64,000 nt of DNA from Undaria pinnatifida (taxonomy: Eukaryota; Sar; Phaeophyceae; Laminariales; Alariaceae): NCBI GenBank assembly GCA_012845835.1, contig JABAKD010000021.1, positions 2,461,706 to 2,525,705 of the forward strand, written 5' to 3'. The position numbers and the translations under genes were made by a program. The notes beneath the pieces are model-generated. The model had not been told where the DNA came from and did not search any database. It saw only the letters and a program-made list of their open reading frames with translations. This document shows positions 22,615 through 33,300 of this stretch, piece by piece. How positions within the stretch are numbered: the stretch's first letter is position 1; each line of letters starts with the position of its first letter.

Positions 22615-22745
22615 CTACATCCTTAATGAGGACACACAACCCGTAATACGCGCGATCGGAGTATCACACACAACTTGCAAAGATAGATGAGTTTCGACAA
22701 AATATTCGATCTCACAGCTGGAGGAGTGTATTTAATTTTTTTTAA
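22615..22745 (+). repeat. R1 end fragment inside the SINE cluster
   Basis: CCTTAATGAGGACACACAACCCGTAATACGCGCGATCGGAGTATC and the CTTGCAAAG...GATCTCACAGCTGGAG segment. It truncates SINE unit 4 on its right. Confidence 0.75.
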
Positions 22746-23604
22746 TAAAATATGTACTTCGAAGTATCAATTTTTTAATGATTCTTTTTCTTCTTTTTTT
22801 TTTATTCTCCGGCGGATCGGGGGAAAGAAAGCTTAAGCTCACCACACTTCCACGTATTTTCATACAAGATCATTTTTTTCCGATGACCCCTGGATTCTGC
22901 CAACGAAATTCAGGCTTATAAGCGGACAGTCTATCTGCTAGAAGACCACAAAGTCACATTGATATCTATTTTTTTTTCATGGGGATCATTTGTTTTCCCC
23001 GATGATACACCGGGACTCGAACCAACGAAGACATTTAGGCTTATAGTACGTACCGGTACTACAACACACCAGGTTTATACATACCAGGGACTACGCTATT
23101 GGATCACAATGCACGCCCAGCTCATTTCAGTCCGGCTATTATATATAGCCCAGCAGCGCAGCGTAGCGTGGTGCGGAGCCGTGCGGTGCGGCGCCGTGCC
23201 CTTCGCTGCGGTGCTGTGTCGTGTTGCGCTGTGTGCTTTCTTTCGAACATAGAGCAGTAGTACCGGGTATAATAATATGTGTTGTGTACTACTTTTCGTC
23301 TTTTCTGTTTTTGTACATGTTGTATTAGATCTCTCTCGGTCCCCCTGTTTTTCCCCCACCCAAATTTCCCCCGTACTGCCGACCAGAACGTAACACCGGC
23401 AACGAGCACACAGCACAGCTGAGCACAACAGGGCAATTGCTCTGGACAAGCAGCTCTTGGCATTATCAAATCGCTGTGAGCACCAAATCATGGGCCTCTT
23501 CTTTCTGCCCCCTTTGCATGTCTTTAGCTGCCTTCTTCCTTGCCTTGCACGAGCGTAGAAGGGCGCGTCAGCCGCCTGCGGAGCGGAGCCCTTGTATATA
23601 CTCC

Positions 23605-25290
23605 TATTGCGTTACTTCTACGAATCCAAGGCACATCGTGGAGAAAAGAAGTCTCACTCGGTAGAAGAAGCTCAACGAGAAGTGACGGCGAAATTTCCCA
23701 AAAATTTTCCACCATCCCGGTCTACCGCTACGATGTAGCCAACCTATCACTGGAAACCCCTACTATACTCAACCGTCATCATATCTGTATCATATGCAAG
23801 CATATAATCAACAGGTGTTTTCATTCTTATATTCGGTCTATAACCCGTCCATGGAGGATTCCCCTGGCATACAAGCTGCCCTGGGGACCAGTTTGCTAAA
23901 GCTAGGTGCAGGTCTACAGCAAACTTCACGCGTGTAATTTTATTAAAATATTCTAACGACGTCGTCAGCTGTGAGAACGACGAATTTAGGGTCGATGCTC
24001 ATCTTTGCAAGCTACGGACTTGTCACGGCAAGCGTTGTGTGGGCATCACGAGATAGTCAAGTATTTTTGCTGCTGTTGCCACTAGCAACTCCGATCGCAG
24101 AGCCAGTGTTTGTTGGATTTTTCGTTGAAGGCAAATACTACCCGCAGCCGGTTTCGAACAAGCTCTTCACGCTCGGGGCAGCAACATCTCTCCTTCATTC
24201 ATGTAAGCTGCATCGATTTCTGGACCATTATCTTTGACGATCTACGGAATAATCGTGTCTTCCGCCTCTTTTTGGGGGAGGACATTGGCCCTTCACGGGC
24301 CGAGAACCGAATCCGTTTTCGTTACCCCAGCCCCTATACCAATTGAGTGAAGGTGTCTAAATATTGTACGTAGACATTTGGGGCGTTTGCCAATAAAATA
24401 CTTGCGGGACCCCGAAGGAAGGAAATGGAGTAGTTTTCGGATAACTGTAAGTCTGCACCATTGCGGGAGCAGTGCTGCTGCACACAGTTGCGATGCCTAC
24501 TATGACAATCGATTAACTGCAGACTTCTCAAAACTAACCCGCGTGGCCACTAAAAGGCACTCATTTGCCTCCTGCATCACATTGCGATATTATGCACGGA
24601 AAATGGAATGGATAGGTGCATGGATCTCGGCAGTTCCTCATCGCTGGACGTGTATTTTTCGAATATATATGCCTTCGTCGACGTTGCCGAGTCTAATATG
24701 TCCTGACTGTAGCGACTGCCTGTGTGTGGCCCTCCAGTCTCTGGCGGCTCGTTCTACGGTATTCTAGCGGCGAGCCAGTTCTGTCGCTTGAAGGCTCTTC
24801 CTTTTTGGGGTGGTTCAGGATAATAATCTCTTTCCTCTCTTTCGAAGCTTTGTGCTCGATCGACACAAAAATGATGACTGCTAACCAAATCTTGAACTAA
24901 TCCATCCACAGGTAGGTAGGTTTGAGGTACGGTATGTACACGACGAACATGTACTTAGGTAGGTTTGAGCTACGGTATGTACACGACCAACATGTCCTCC
25001 TCTTTAATATTGTGAATTGTTTGAATATTTCGGTAACAGCTACCGTGCGACTACAACAGCTGTCAGGTACTCCCATGCCACAGTATCATACAACACATCG
25101 TGACAAGTGAAAGGTTCAACGATATATATATTTCCTTCCCCCACTCCCCCACCCCCCACCTTCCCCCCCCCCCACCCCCCCCCCCCCACCTCCTCGAACA
25201 CTCCGCCCTCCACTCACTGGTTGTACGACTTACAGGATATATATATACATGACAAACTGGTGCATTCTTTTCAAAACCGTCACATTTGTC
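23605..25290 (+). repeat. Block R3, copy 2
   Basis: Direct repeat of 14335-15990. The last ~45 bases are an R2 unit (GACAAACTGGTGCATTC..TTCAAAACCGTCACATTTGTCCCC), which is interrupted by the hAT-type element and resumes at 26267 (GATGAATTGTTTCCAC). A GC-rich simple tract near 23150-23235 precedes it. Confidence 0.8.
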
Positions 25291-25299
25291 CCCTGAAAC

Positions 25300-26258
25300 T
25301 AGGGCCTTACCCAATAAGCTAGCATATCTTTTAGCTTATATTGGCTTTTTGAGCTTATGGAAAAGCTTATGCCCGACCGAGCATAGCCACCATGCCAAAT
25401 AGCTTATGTGGGAGCATAACAAGGGAAATCGAGCATAAAAGGTGGTTATGCCCGCCTCCATTTCAGGTGTATATGTTCGAATGGTTGTCTGGCAGCACGG
25501 TGGAGACGCCAAATGGGTGGCCGCACGGTAATAATGCAATTCACGAGGCTTAATTACACCCATTGTCAGCTCTGTTTATCGCGATATTGGACGTTTCTAC
25601 ACATGAGAACACTTAAACACGCACACACACGCGCGCGCGCCCACGGGTCCACGCGAGCACAAAAAAAGTGGAGAGCGCAAGGGACGCTGCCGATCTTCCG
25701 ATCTTCCGATCTTCCGATCTTGCAGTGATGGCAACCGCTCTTCTCAAGTACAACAGGGGGCGGGGTGCGGGGGTACTGTGTGTATTCGGCTGTGTTTGGC
25801 TAGCTCGCTAGCTCTGTTTTTGCTGTCGAGTTTCGAGTAGAGAGTTCAAGCAAGTTTTCCAATTGACATGGAGGGCAGTTCATAGTGGGCGGTGGTATGG
25901 AAAAGACAGCAAGGCACTGCTGTGCGCACTGTGCTGTATAGTCTATATTTTACTTTTTCAGCACTGACACACCTGCACCTGCCATGTGGCTTGTAGAAAA
26001 AAAAACAAATAGCCTAAGAACCCACATTTCACGAGCATATCGACGACAAGCAGGGATGCCCAACGAGTGTTAGACGAGCAAACACGCTTTTATCGAACAA
26101 AAATCAAGCTAGAGATGCAACAAAGAGCGAGCATAAGTCGAGCTTATCCGTGCAAAACTGGCATAAATCGCGAGCTTATTTCCAGTTTTAAAGCCTATGC
26201 CCGCTAAAAACAAAAAGCTTATATTGCAGAAAAAAAAAGCTTGTTGGGTAAGGCCCTA
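25300..26258. mobile_element. hAT-type non-autonomous DNA transposon with 8-bp target duplication
   Basis: Terminal inverted repeats TAGGGCCTTACCCAATAAGCT at the left and AGCTTGTTGGGTAAGGCCCTA at the right match at all but one or two positions. The 8-bp CCTGAAAC flanks both ends exactly (25292-25299 and 26259-26266). TIRs starting TAGGG and 8-bp duplications are hallmarks of the hAT superfamily. The sub-terminal ~150 bases on both sides are crowded with AAGCTTAT/GCATAA words in both orientations, as expected for transposase binding. The interior has a CA/GC dinucleotide run and a GATCTTCC array (25690-25722). There is no transposase frame, so it needs a partner enzyme. Confidence 0.85.
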
Positions 26259-26266
26259 CCTGAAAC

Positions 26267-27099
26267 GATGAATTGTTTCCACTTATTTTTTATGTATCCG
26301 TAGTCGTATGCGTCGCACCTGGTATTGTTTTCCTGTGTGGGGCTAGGTGGACGGATTACATTAGTATGAACAGGGCACGAAAACAGCAAGCGGTTCGTTC
26401 GTTCAGTGTGCGTCTTGTTCAAAGATGAAACGGTCAATGTTACTTTGAAAAAAAATGCGCAAACATGTCAGTTGTGAGTTCGATAAATTTAGGGTCTATA
26501 CTCGTGAAAGCTGCTTAATACAATCGAGCACACGAAAACACGTATGGAAATAATGTACTCAGGAGTATATGCGGAAGAACGTGTGGTGAGCTTTTCTTTT
26601 TCATGTTTCATTAGAAATTATCCCGACTGTAGACCTCTCACTAAATTTTAATGTTGTGTGGCAGCACACGTGATAAAGCCATTCGAGCACTAATAATACC
26701 CAAAATACTGCAAACCTATCACTAAACACTACAACATCAATACACAGCTGTATGTAGAAAATCTACCAACATTTTACGCCTTACTTATAATTATTGTCTC
26801 TACACGACTGGCTATTGGGTTGTTTATTTTTTCATCCCTCTATACCAGGTCACATGTACTACAAATAAATACAGTTTTAGTGGCAGCAGTAGTAGTAGTA
26901 CAACAGGAAAAAAAAAAAATGTACTTCTGTTGTATGTAGGTATTTTGTAAAAATATATCAAGAACGTCAGCCGTGAGTTCGACGAAGTTCGGGTCAATAC
27001 TCATCTTTGCAAGCTGCGTTGTTGGTACTTTAATATACTATGTGGGTGAGTTTTTTCACAACGGGAGGGGTCATATTGTTATGATAAAAACAAACACAT
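26267..27099. other. Tail of R2 unit and short CAGCTGTGAG-family words, no gene
   Basis: Begins with the remainder of the R2 unit split by the hAT-type element. CAGTTGTGAGTTCGATAAATTTAGGGTC (~26470) and GTCAGCCGTGAGTTCGACGAAGTTCGGGTCAATACTC (~26965) are short relatives of the R1/R6 border. AT-rich otherwise. Confidence 0.5.
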
Positions 27100-27490
27100 A
27101 TATATACTGGTGCCAAAACCGTCAGATTTATCCCGTCGAAAGGATTTATAGCTTACATGCACAAATTGCCCTTTCCCCCCCCCCCCCCCCCCCCGCCCCC
27201 CTCCAAACCCGCTCGCTTTTGATCAAAACCAGGCCCCCCGTTTGCCTTCACAGCTGTCAGATTTTGTCCCCCTCAGAAACGGGTTTTATAGTTTCCGCGC
27301 ACAGACTGACTAAAATCATCCTGTTGACCCTGATAGCTACACTGTAGCTGTAAGGGGAGTCGCCGACCTATATCCTTAATGAGGACACACAACTCGTAAT
27401 GCGCGCGATCGGAGTATCACACACAGCTTGCAAAGATGAGTTTCGACGAAATCTTCGATCTCACAGCTGGAGTGTATTTTAATTTTTATA
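27100..27490 (+). repeat. Terminal module T, short copy
   Basis: One R2 unit (CCAAAACCGTCAGATTTATCCC), a C-tract (~27175-27195), CTTTTGATCAAAACCAGGCCC, TGTCAGATTTTGTCCCCCTCAGAAACGG and a complete R1 end to 27490. About 200 bases present in copy 1 between the C-tract and R1 are missing. Confidence 0.7.
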
Positions 27491-27529
27491 ATATATACGA
27501 GTATTATAGTCTATACATATTTGATAAGA

Positions 27530-27891
27530 AGTATTTCAAGGACATCAACTGTGAGTTCGACAAATAAATTTCAGTTCAATATTCATATTTGCAAGCAAGC
27601 TGCGTTGTTGGTAGTTGTAATATACTATATCTGGGTGAGTTTTTATTAGGAGGGGTCCAATTTCTTGTCCACTATAATGGTAAGTGTTGGTGTTTTTACT
27701 TTGGGTGGGTAATTTTGAGCTACATCTAACATCATATTATCTATCTTATACACTTATTACTGCTGCTGTAGTTTCCACTATAATATACTGCTCTATCATA
27801 TATATATGTATGGTAGGTGGTATATTTTGTTTTTCCTCCCCACGGCTATCGGGAGAAGTACGAATACCGAATATTATTAGCTATCCTATAT
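27530..27891 (+). repeat. Block R6, copy 1, truncated by the Ngaro-like element
   Basis: Inverted relative to 37205-37530 (shared TGGTAGGTGGTATATTTTGTTTTTCC, TTTCTTGTCCACTATAATG and TTTGCAAGC..GCTGCGTTGTTGG words). It breaks off exactly where the B2 repeat of the retroelement starts. Confidence 0.65.
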
Positions 27892-28115
27892 TTTGTTGTT
27901 GATCTTTCGAATTGGTTCATCATTAGTATCTGTGACGTTTGGGAGGGAAACTTCCCATGCCTGGCACGTCTACCGCAGCAACCCGTTTCTGCGGTATTTC
28001 CTCGTGCCAGGCAATACACCCTTGTCTCCCTCCCCTTAACTCCGATCAGTCCTACTGCCAAAACACAGTCTCGGACAGCCGAGACCCCCAAGATGGTACT
28101 ATACCATCCAACTCC
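27892..28115 (-). repeat. Split direct repeat B2 (224 bp)
   Basis: Outer 3' end of the element on the minus strand. Same length as B1, with one substitution seen near the end (GTTGATC here, GTTTATC in B1). Confidence 0.9.
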
Positions 28116-28238
28116 CCGCCACAGATACCAATGAAAAAAAAAATGAGAATAGACAACTGGCCTATGATTTACACACACGCGTAGTTGATCTCCGTTCCCC
28201 CACCTTCGAAAGAAAAGCGGCGGGTGGGCGGGAGAAAA

Positions 28239-28507
28239 ACCACTGGCTAGCCAGTCACTATTCTTGCGTAGCTGCCGCCGTCCGCTTCCTCCACTGCACG
28301 CTGTCTTTGAGTCGTGCGATCAGGCGGCCCTACGTGTACCCCTTCTGCTGTACGTATTGTATACTCCCACAACAGCAGCAAGGAGAAGACTGCTCAAAGG
28401 TTAACTGTGTCCTCGGTACAATACGTCACGATAACCAATCATGGAAGAACACCTCAATTCTCACTTTCCAACAAAATCCAGATTGCGTCTGCGACCCAAT
28501 CTTCCAC
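28239..28507 (-). repeat. Split direct repeat A2 (269 bp)
   Basis: Directly abuts B1, so the B1/A2 junction reproduces the junction expected in a circular intermediate. Differs from A1 by one base (GGTTAACTG against GGTTGACTG). Confidence 0.9.
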
Positions 28508-28731
28508 TTTGTTGTTTATCTTTCGAATTGGTTCATCATTAGTATCTGTGACGTTTGGGAGGGAAACTTCCCATGCCTGGCACGTCTACCGCAGCAACCC
28601 GTTTCTGCGGTATTTCCTCGTGCCAGGCAATACACCCTTGTCTCCCTCCCCTTAACTCCGATCAGTCCTACTGCCAAAACACAGTCTCGGACAGCCGAGA
28701 CCCCCAAGATGGTACTATACCATCCAACTCC
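28508..28731 (-). repeat. Split direct repeat B1 (224 bp)
   Basis: Begins 30 bases past the recombinase stop on the minus strand and runs without a gap into A2. Confidence 0.9.
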
Positions 28732-28761
28732 TCCACCCACGAGGCTAGTCCAAATGACTGT

Positions 28762-29906
28762 TTATTTATGGCCCCACTCCGTCCCTTGTCCCGGCTCTCT
28801 TTGGGGACACCTGTCCTGTCGAGCTAGTTTTCGTGACACTTGTCCCGAATCCTCTATATTACTACGAGTATACACCTTATACGCATCCGATTTCCACCTC
28901 CCTTCTCTCTGTATTACCCGTTCTGACAACCCCCCCCCTGCCGCCAAGCGCGACGCGCCCCCGATCCGGAGCGAGTGTAGTGCAAATTCCGCTGGGTCTT
29001 GCCTCGACTTTGCCACTACCTCTCGCAACGCCCGGAGTGCTTGCCCGTAGCTCCACACTGCTACCCGTCCCGATTCGCGGAAAGACGCTAACGGCGCCGA
29101 ACTCGGCAAGTTAGGGTGAATAGACAACAATTCCACAAGCAGCGCCACGGCTCCACCCCCTTCGCGCAAGCTCGAGCCCAAGCCCCGAACAGCGTCTCGT
29201 GTTCGTACTAGCACGTCGCCTGCTTGAAGCTGGTCCCCTTTATGACCGCGAAAACGAATCTCTACCGTACGCGCCTCCCGCCACCGCAAAAAGGGCAACT
29301 GCTCCCCACCTGAGTAAAACGCAACGTCCCCCCTAGTCAAACAATGCACCTGGTGCGCCACGCCGGCGTCTGTCGCAAATAATTCGTCGGATCGCGTCAT
29401 CAAAAAAAATACCCCAATGCCAGACACAACCAAAGGATTCGGCCGCCACTGCCCCAGGACGGTATCAATGTCTCCCCGTCCAACAACATTTCCCATGACA
29501 CCGGGCGGCGCACCCGCTTCTCCGTACCCGCTACTGCATGTGCCCGCGATATCCCGCTGAAAACGCGTTCCAGCAGGGGCGATTTAGTCGGGAGCTCCGT
29601 GCCTATCTTCACGCGATGGAAATATTGCACCGCCGCTATCTTACTTTTAGTCGTACCGACTTTATTGCCTTCCGACGCACAACACCAAGCCGCAAAGTCT
29701 ACCAGCGCCCATACCATATCACTCTTGGGGGTGTCCTCCGAAAAAAACAAAACGGCGCTCGTCAACCCGCGAACGTTAGTCCAAGACCTGAAACCTGACG
29801 CGTAAGTGCGCTCAGATGACTCCGCAACTGACCCGCGGATGTACTGGACGCCAATATCCCTGTACATAGGGCCCTCCCCGTCTCCCCCAGGTCCTGTTCC
29901 TGCCAT
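28762..29906 (-). pseudogene. Tyrosine recombinase of the Ngaro-like element, one frameshift
   Basis: Two overlapping minus frames. The N-terminal frame (29906-29400) carries a helical core-binding domain (YIRGSVAESSERTYASGFRSW) and ends in LWLCLALGYFF. The C-terminal frame (29496-28762) carries the catalytic domain: LMTRSDEL with the first Arg, HSLRIGGAS giving HxxR, GRWKSDAYKVYTRSN with Trp and the nucleophile Tyr. The R..HxxR..W..Y set matches DIRS-order recombinases, which integrate a circular DNA intermediate. The frames must be joined near 29402-29409, an eight-A run, so the break is a homopolymer indel, a sequencing error or recoding. Total length ~350 aa fits the family. Confidence 0.85.
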
Positions 29907-30634
29907 GTAATGTCCGGGCGAGATTCGTGAAGGTGTCTGTTAACATCGATTCGTTCCCACCGAGAAATACCGTCGGCCAGCGTATTCGCAATTCCTTTCA
30001 CATGTTTCGCCCGAAAGCCCCACCCACTACGCATTTCCAAGCATCCTAGCATACGCATCAGAGCCCCAGACCTCGGCTCAGTCCCCCCCCGACATTTTCC
30101 TACCCAATGTACCGCGGACATGTTATCGCCCAACATCAACACGTTTTCGCCCTCGAACCTAGGCTGGTATCCAGCGCCAACGACAAACATCCAAGCCGTG
30201 ATTACCATCCCCAACAATTCAAGGACGTTGATAGACAGATCGTTGTGGTCCTTAACACGTTGGCTCAAACGAGATTTTGCGTCCAGGTCTACCTCAAACC
30301 GCCACCATGCCCCTGTCTCCAAGCAGTAGCCTCCCACGGCCGTCCCCGACGCGTCTGACACTAGCGTACGAGAGTGGCGCTGTAGGAACCGAGTATACAG
30401 CGGCGAGGACAACGGTAGTGCAAGTTCCTCGCTCACCATCAACTTCCAAAACCCAATGTCAGCGTGAAACTCTGGGCCGAGGGGTAGACGGCCCGGTCTT
30501 CGGGACCGCTGGCCGCCACCCCCAAATTTCTCCTGCCACCGCTTCACGGGGGGCAGACCAAGCATGTTCAGCATACGGCGCACGTAAAAACTTGCCCGGC
30601 CGCACCACCTCGCTGGCGTACAATAACTTCCCAA
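29762..30634 (-). pseudogene. RNase H domain of the Ngaro-like element
   Basis: The minus frame has the four acidic RNase H signatures: VSDASGTAVGGY, NVLELLGMV, MLGDNMSAVHW and HVKGIANTLADGISR. It removes RNA from the RNA/DNA hybrid during reverse transcription. Upstream it joins the reverse-transcriptase connection through a frameshift near 30580. Downstream it overlaps the start of the recombinase frame by ~145 bases, a compact arrangement in which the recombinase may be expressed from the overlapping frame. The N-terminal ATG assigned here is internal; the domain is part of a longer polyprotein. Confidence 0.85.
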
Positions 30635-31845
30635 CCAGCTCCCGTACCTCGGATTCTAACGCGTACCGACGGTTCCTCGGCCACTTGAGGAGCAGAGCCC
30701 TCAGCTGAGCCACTTTCGTGTCAGTGAGCGCAATGGTCATTGCTCCCGAGTCAATTGCCCAACCCAAGACTTCTAACTGGGTGTCCCAGTGAGAAGTCTT
30801 TTTCTTCGCCAAGAGGGGAGGGTCCGTCGGGTTACAATCGCCGAACAAGCGGAAGTGTTCGCAAGCGGAAGTGTTCGGACGCCAGAGACGCCGATGCACA
30901 CAAACAGCGGTCGCCCGAGCTGTACCGTTGTCCCTCAACACAAACGCCATCATCTACATAGTAACGCACGAAGAACGGATCGTTTATGTCACCGCCCCGC
31001 CCAGGCGGGGCGACGTAGCCCGACGGCAGCGCTGCCGCTTGCGATTCGCGCGGCGGTATCATTACGACGTGCCACGTGGCCTCGCGACCACTGTCAGTGC
31101 ACACCGCATTGCAGCGAGAGGTGTTATTGTGAGCATGATCCAACGCCGACGAGAACAAACACCCGAAACCTGGACTGTTACGCCAGCCAAATTGCAGTCG
31201 CCTATCAACCACAACCAAATCCCCGAACACGTATCCGCACACCGGCGCGCGCGTGATCTCGACTGGAACTTGCCGAAACGCATCCTTAACATCCATTTTG
31301 CTCAGTACAATGCGCGCCCTACACCCGAATCGCTGCCGCAGGTAAATAATCCGCCAGATAATATCGCGCAAGACATGTTTGAGCTCACACGTTGGAGCCG
31401 ATGAAAAATCGGTGTCGCCGTTTACACCTGTCGTCGACGTACCGCTAGCGAAAGTCAAGTCGTGCACCACGCGCAACTTCGTACCGGATTTCGTTACTGC
31501 CAACGTCAAGACCCGTAATCCCGGAATGCGCGCAGCCGCCACCCGGGGGAACACGAACGCTCGGCCGAGCCTAACATCATCGCGGATCTTGTCAGTAATG
31601 TCATTCGAGTACGTGTCGGTGCTACTGTGATTCTCGTATCGGAGTGCGAAAGTGAGGTCCCCACCGCTAGCTACCCACACGGGGACCCCATGCTCCGCGA
31701 TGCGAGCCAGTTTCTCCGCCTCAGGGAAGCCTTCCGTACGACCCAACCACTCTAGGATTCGTGAGGGATTCAGGCGGTGCCCCGAAAACACTCCCTCTGG
31801 TTCCATCATGCACTCGAACCGATAATCATGATCTTGCAGAAACAA
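30459..31845 (-). pseudogene. Reverse transcriptase of the Ngaro-like element, frameshifted
   Basis: The main frame (31845-30832) shows the DIRS/Ngaro-type palm motifs. These are KLRVVHDLTF, KMDVKDAFRQVPVE (motif A), FGWRNSPGFGCLFSSALDH (motif B) and FVRYYVDDG (motif C, catalytic DD). The thumb/connection continues in another frame (30953-30459: HWDTQLEVLGWAIDS, RELVGKLLYASEVVRPG) after a shift near 30860. All catalytic residues are present, so decay is recent and limited to indels. Upstream the frame runs into the triplicated region. Confidence 0.88.
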
Positions 31846-32930
31846 CAGTACTCACTCGCTACTTTCTGCAACGCCCGTGTAACAGCAATCCGGTTCCCCC
31901 CACGCACACTCGAAAGGTACCGCCACGCTGCTACCCACCCGCGAACATCATCGCTCTGCCACCGAGCACGGCTACCGTGCCCGGACTGGCTGGAGCACGC
32001 TCGGTCCTGTTTCTGAGACACCCCGGCGCCACCGCGCGCTGTGCTCACCCCAACGTCCGCGAGGCGAGGGCCAGAACTTCCTTCGTGAACTGGCATTTGC
32101 CTCGAAGGCTCGACCCCCATAACTTCCTCCACGAACACACACAGACCTACTAGCGAGACGGCCCACTTTCTTGGTGCCCCGAAAAACACTCGCTCTGGTT
32201 CCATCATGCACTCGAACCGATAATCATGATCTTGCAGAAACAACAGTAACTCACTCGCTACTTTCTGCAACGCCCGTGTAACAGCTATCCGGTTCCCCCC
32301 ACGCACACTCGAAAGGTACCGCCACGCTGCTACCCACCCGCGAACATCATCGCTCTGCCACCGAGCACGGCTACCGTGCCCGGACTGGCTGGGGCACGCT
32401 CGGTCCTGTTTCTGAGACACCCCGGCGCCACCGCGCGCTGTGCTCACCCCAACGTCCGCGAGGCGAGGGCCAGAACTTCCTTCGTGAACTGGCATTTGCC
32501 GCGAAGGCTCGACCCCCATAACTTCCTCTACGGACATACTAGCGAGACGCCCCACTTTCTTGGTGCCCCGAAAACACTCGCTCTGGTTCCATCATGCACT
32601 CGAACCGATAATCGTGATCTTGCAGAAACAACAGTAACTCACTCGCTACTTTCTGCAACGCCCGTGTAACAGCTATTCGGTTCCCCCCACGCACACTCGA
32701 AAGGTACCGCCACGCTGCTACCCACCCGCAAACATCATCGCTCTGCCACCGAGCACGGCTACCGTGCCCGGACTGGCTGGGGCACGCTCGGTCCTGTTTC
32801 TGAGACACCCCGGCGCCACCGCGCGCTGTGCTCACCCCAACGTCCGCGAGGCGAGGGCCAGAACTTCCTTCGTGAACTGGCATTTGCCGCGAAGGCTCGA
32901 CCCCCATAACTTCCTCTACGGACACACACA
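31795..32930 (-). repeat. Tandem triplication (~390 bp) upstream of the reverse transcriptase
   Basis: Units begin at 31795, 32193 and 32581 (CTCTGGTTCCATCATGCACTCG...), giving periods of 398 and 388. Each encodes on the minus strand the same peptide (WQSDDV.GWVAAWRYLSSVRGGNRIAV ... LLLFLQDHDYRFECMMEP). The unit nearest the reverse transcriptase lacks one A around 31850 (CAGTACTC against CAGTAACTC), which shifts its frame. The upstream unit differs at only a few positions, so the triplication is recent. Confidence 0.88.
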
Positions 32931-33069
32931 GACCTACTAGCGAGACGCCCCACTTCCCTTCCCTGAGCACACCTGATTTTGTCGATCCCACCGACCCCAG
33001 CATGACGAGCTGTGCGTTCCTCGCTCCCGCCTTGCCCTGTCCTGCCCCTGAGGTCGGCCCCGCCCGCAA
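32539..33069 (-). pseudogene. N-terminal region of the Ngaro-like polyprotein (Gag-like position)
   Basis: The minus frame precedes the reverse transcriptase in the third repeat unit. It is Gly/Ser/Arg-rich, then a helical WVAAWRYLSSV segment. No zinc knuckle or known Gag fold is recognised. It sits where ORF1/Gag lies in relatives. A GC-rich leader with Ala/Arg-rich frames (33069-33300) separates it from A1. Confidence 0.5.
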
Positions 33070-33300
33070 GCGAGGCCCGCACCTCTATTCGCCGCGCGAA
33101 GCCTCCGCACCGGCTACCGACCCTTCCCCCTGAGCGCCCGCCGCCGATCTCCCCGCAGCCGCCGACCCCCCTGCTTTGCTTTGGTAGCCGCTCCCTTTCC
33201 AGCGCCGCCCCCCGACTTGCTGGCTCCCTCGTGTGTGAACAGTCAGGGGTCACCAAAAATGCGCCAACCAAAGCACACCTTGTCCACTCTGGCCACTTTA

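Larger units (their letters stand above)
21921..23105 (-). mobile_element. Cluster of six tRNA-like SINE units
   Basis: Units at about 21921-22021, 22096-22197, 22380-22500, 22537-22605 (truncated), 22860-22970 and 22975-23105 all lie on the minus strand. The unit reads 5'-GTGACnTTGTGGTCTAGTAGATAG (D-arm with a 4-bp GTCT/AGAC stem, box A), GCTTATAAGC, GGTTCGAATCCGGGTGTCATCGG (box B, perfect GGTTCGAATCC in units 2 and 4). An A run and a conserved ATGATCCTCATGAAAA tail follow. Box spacing fits a Pol III internal promoter. Acceptor and anticodon stems do not fold cleanly, so these are tRNA-derived repeats rather than tRNA genes. Confidence 0.65.

Noticed and set aside
27846-28740. Open frames repeated at 28.0 and 28.6 kb
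   Set aside because: They are translations of the B1 and B2 repeats of the Ngaro-like element, not genes.
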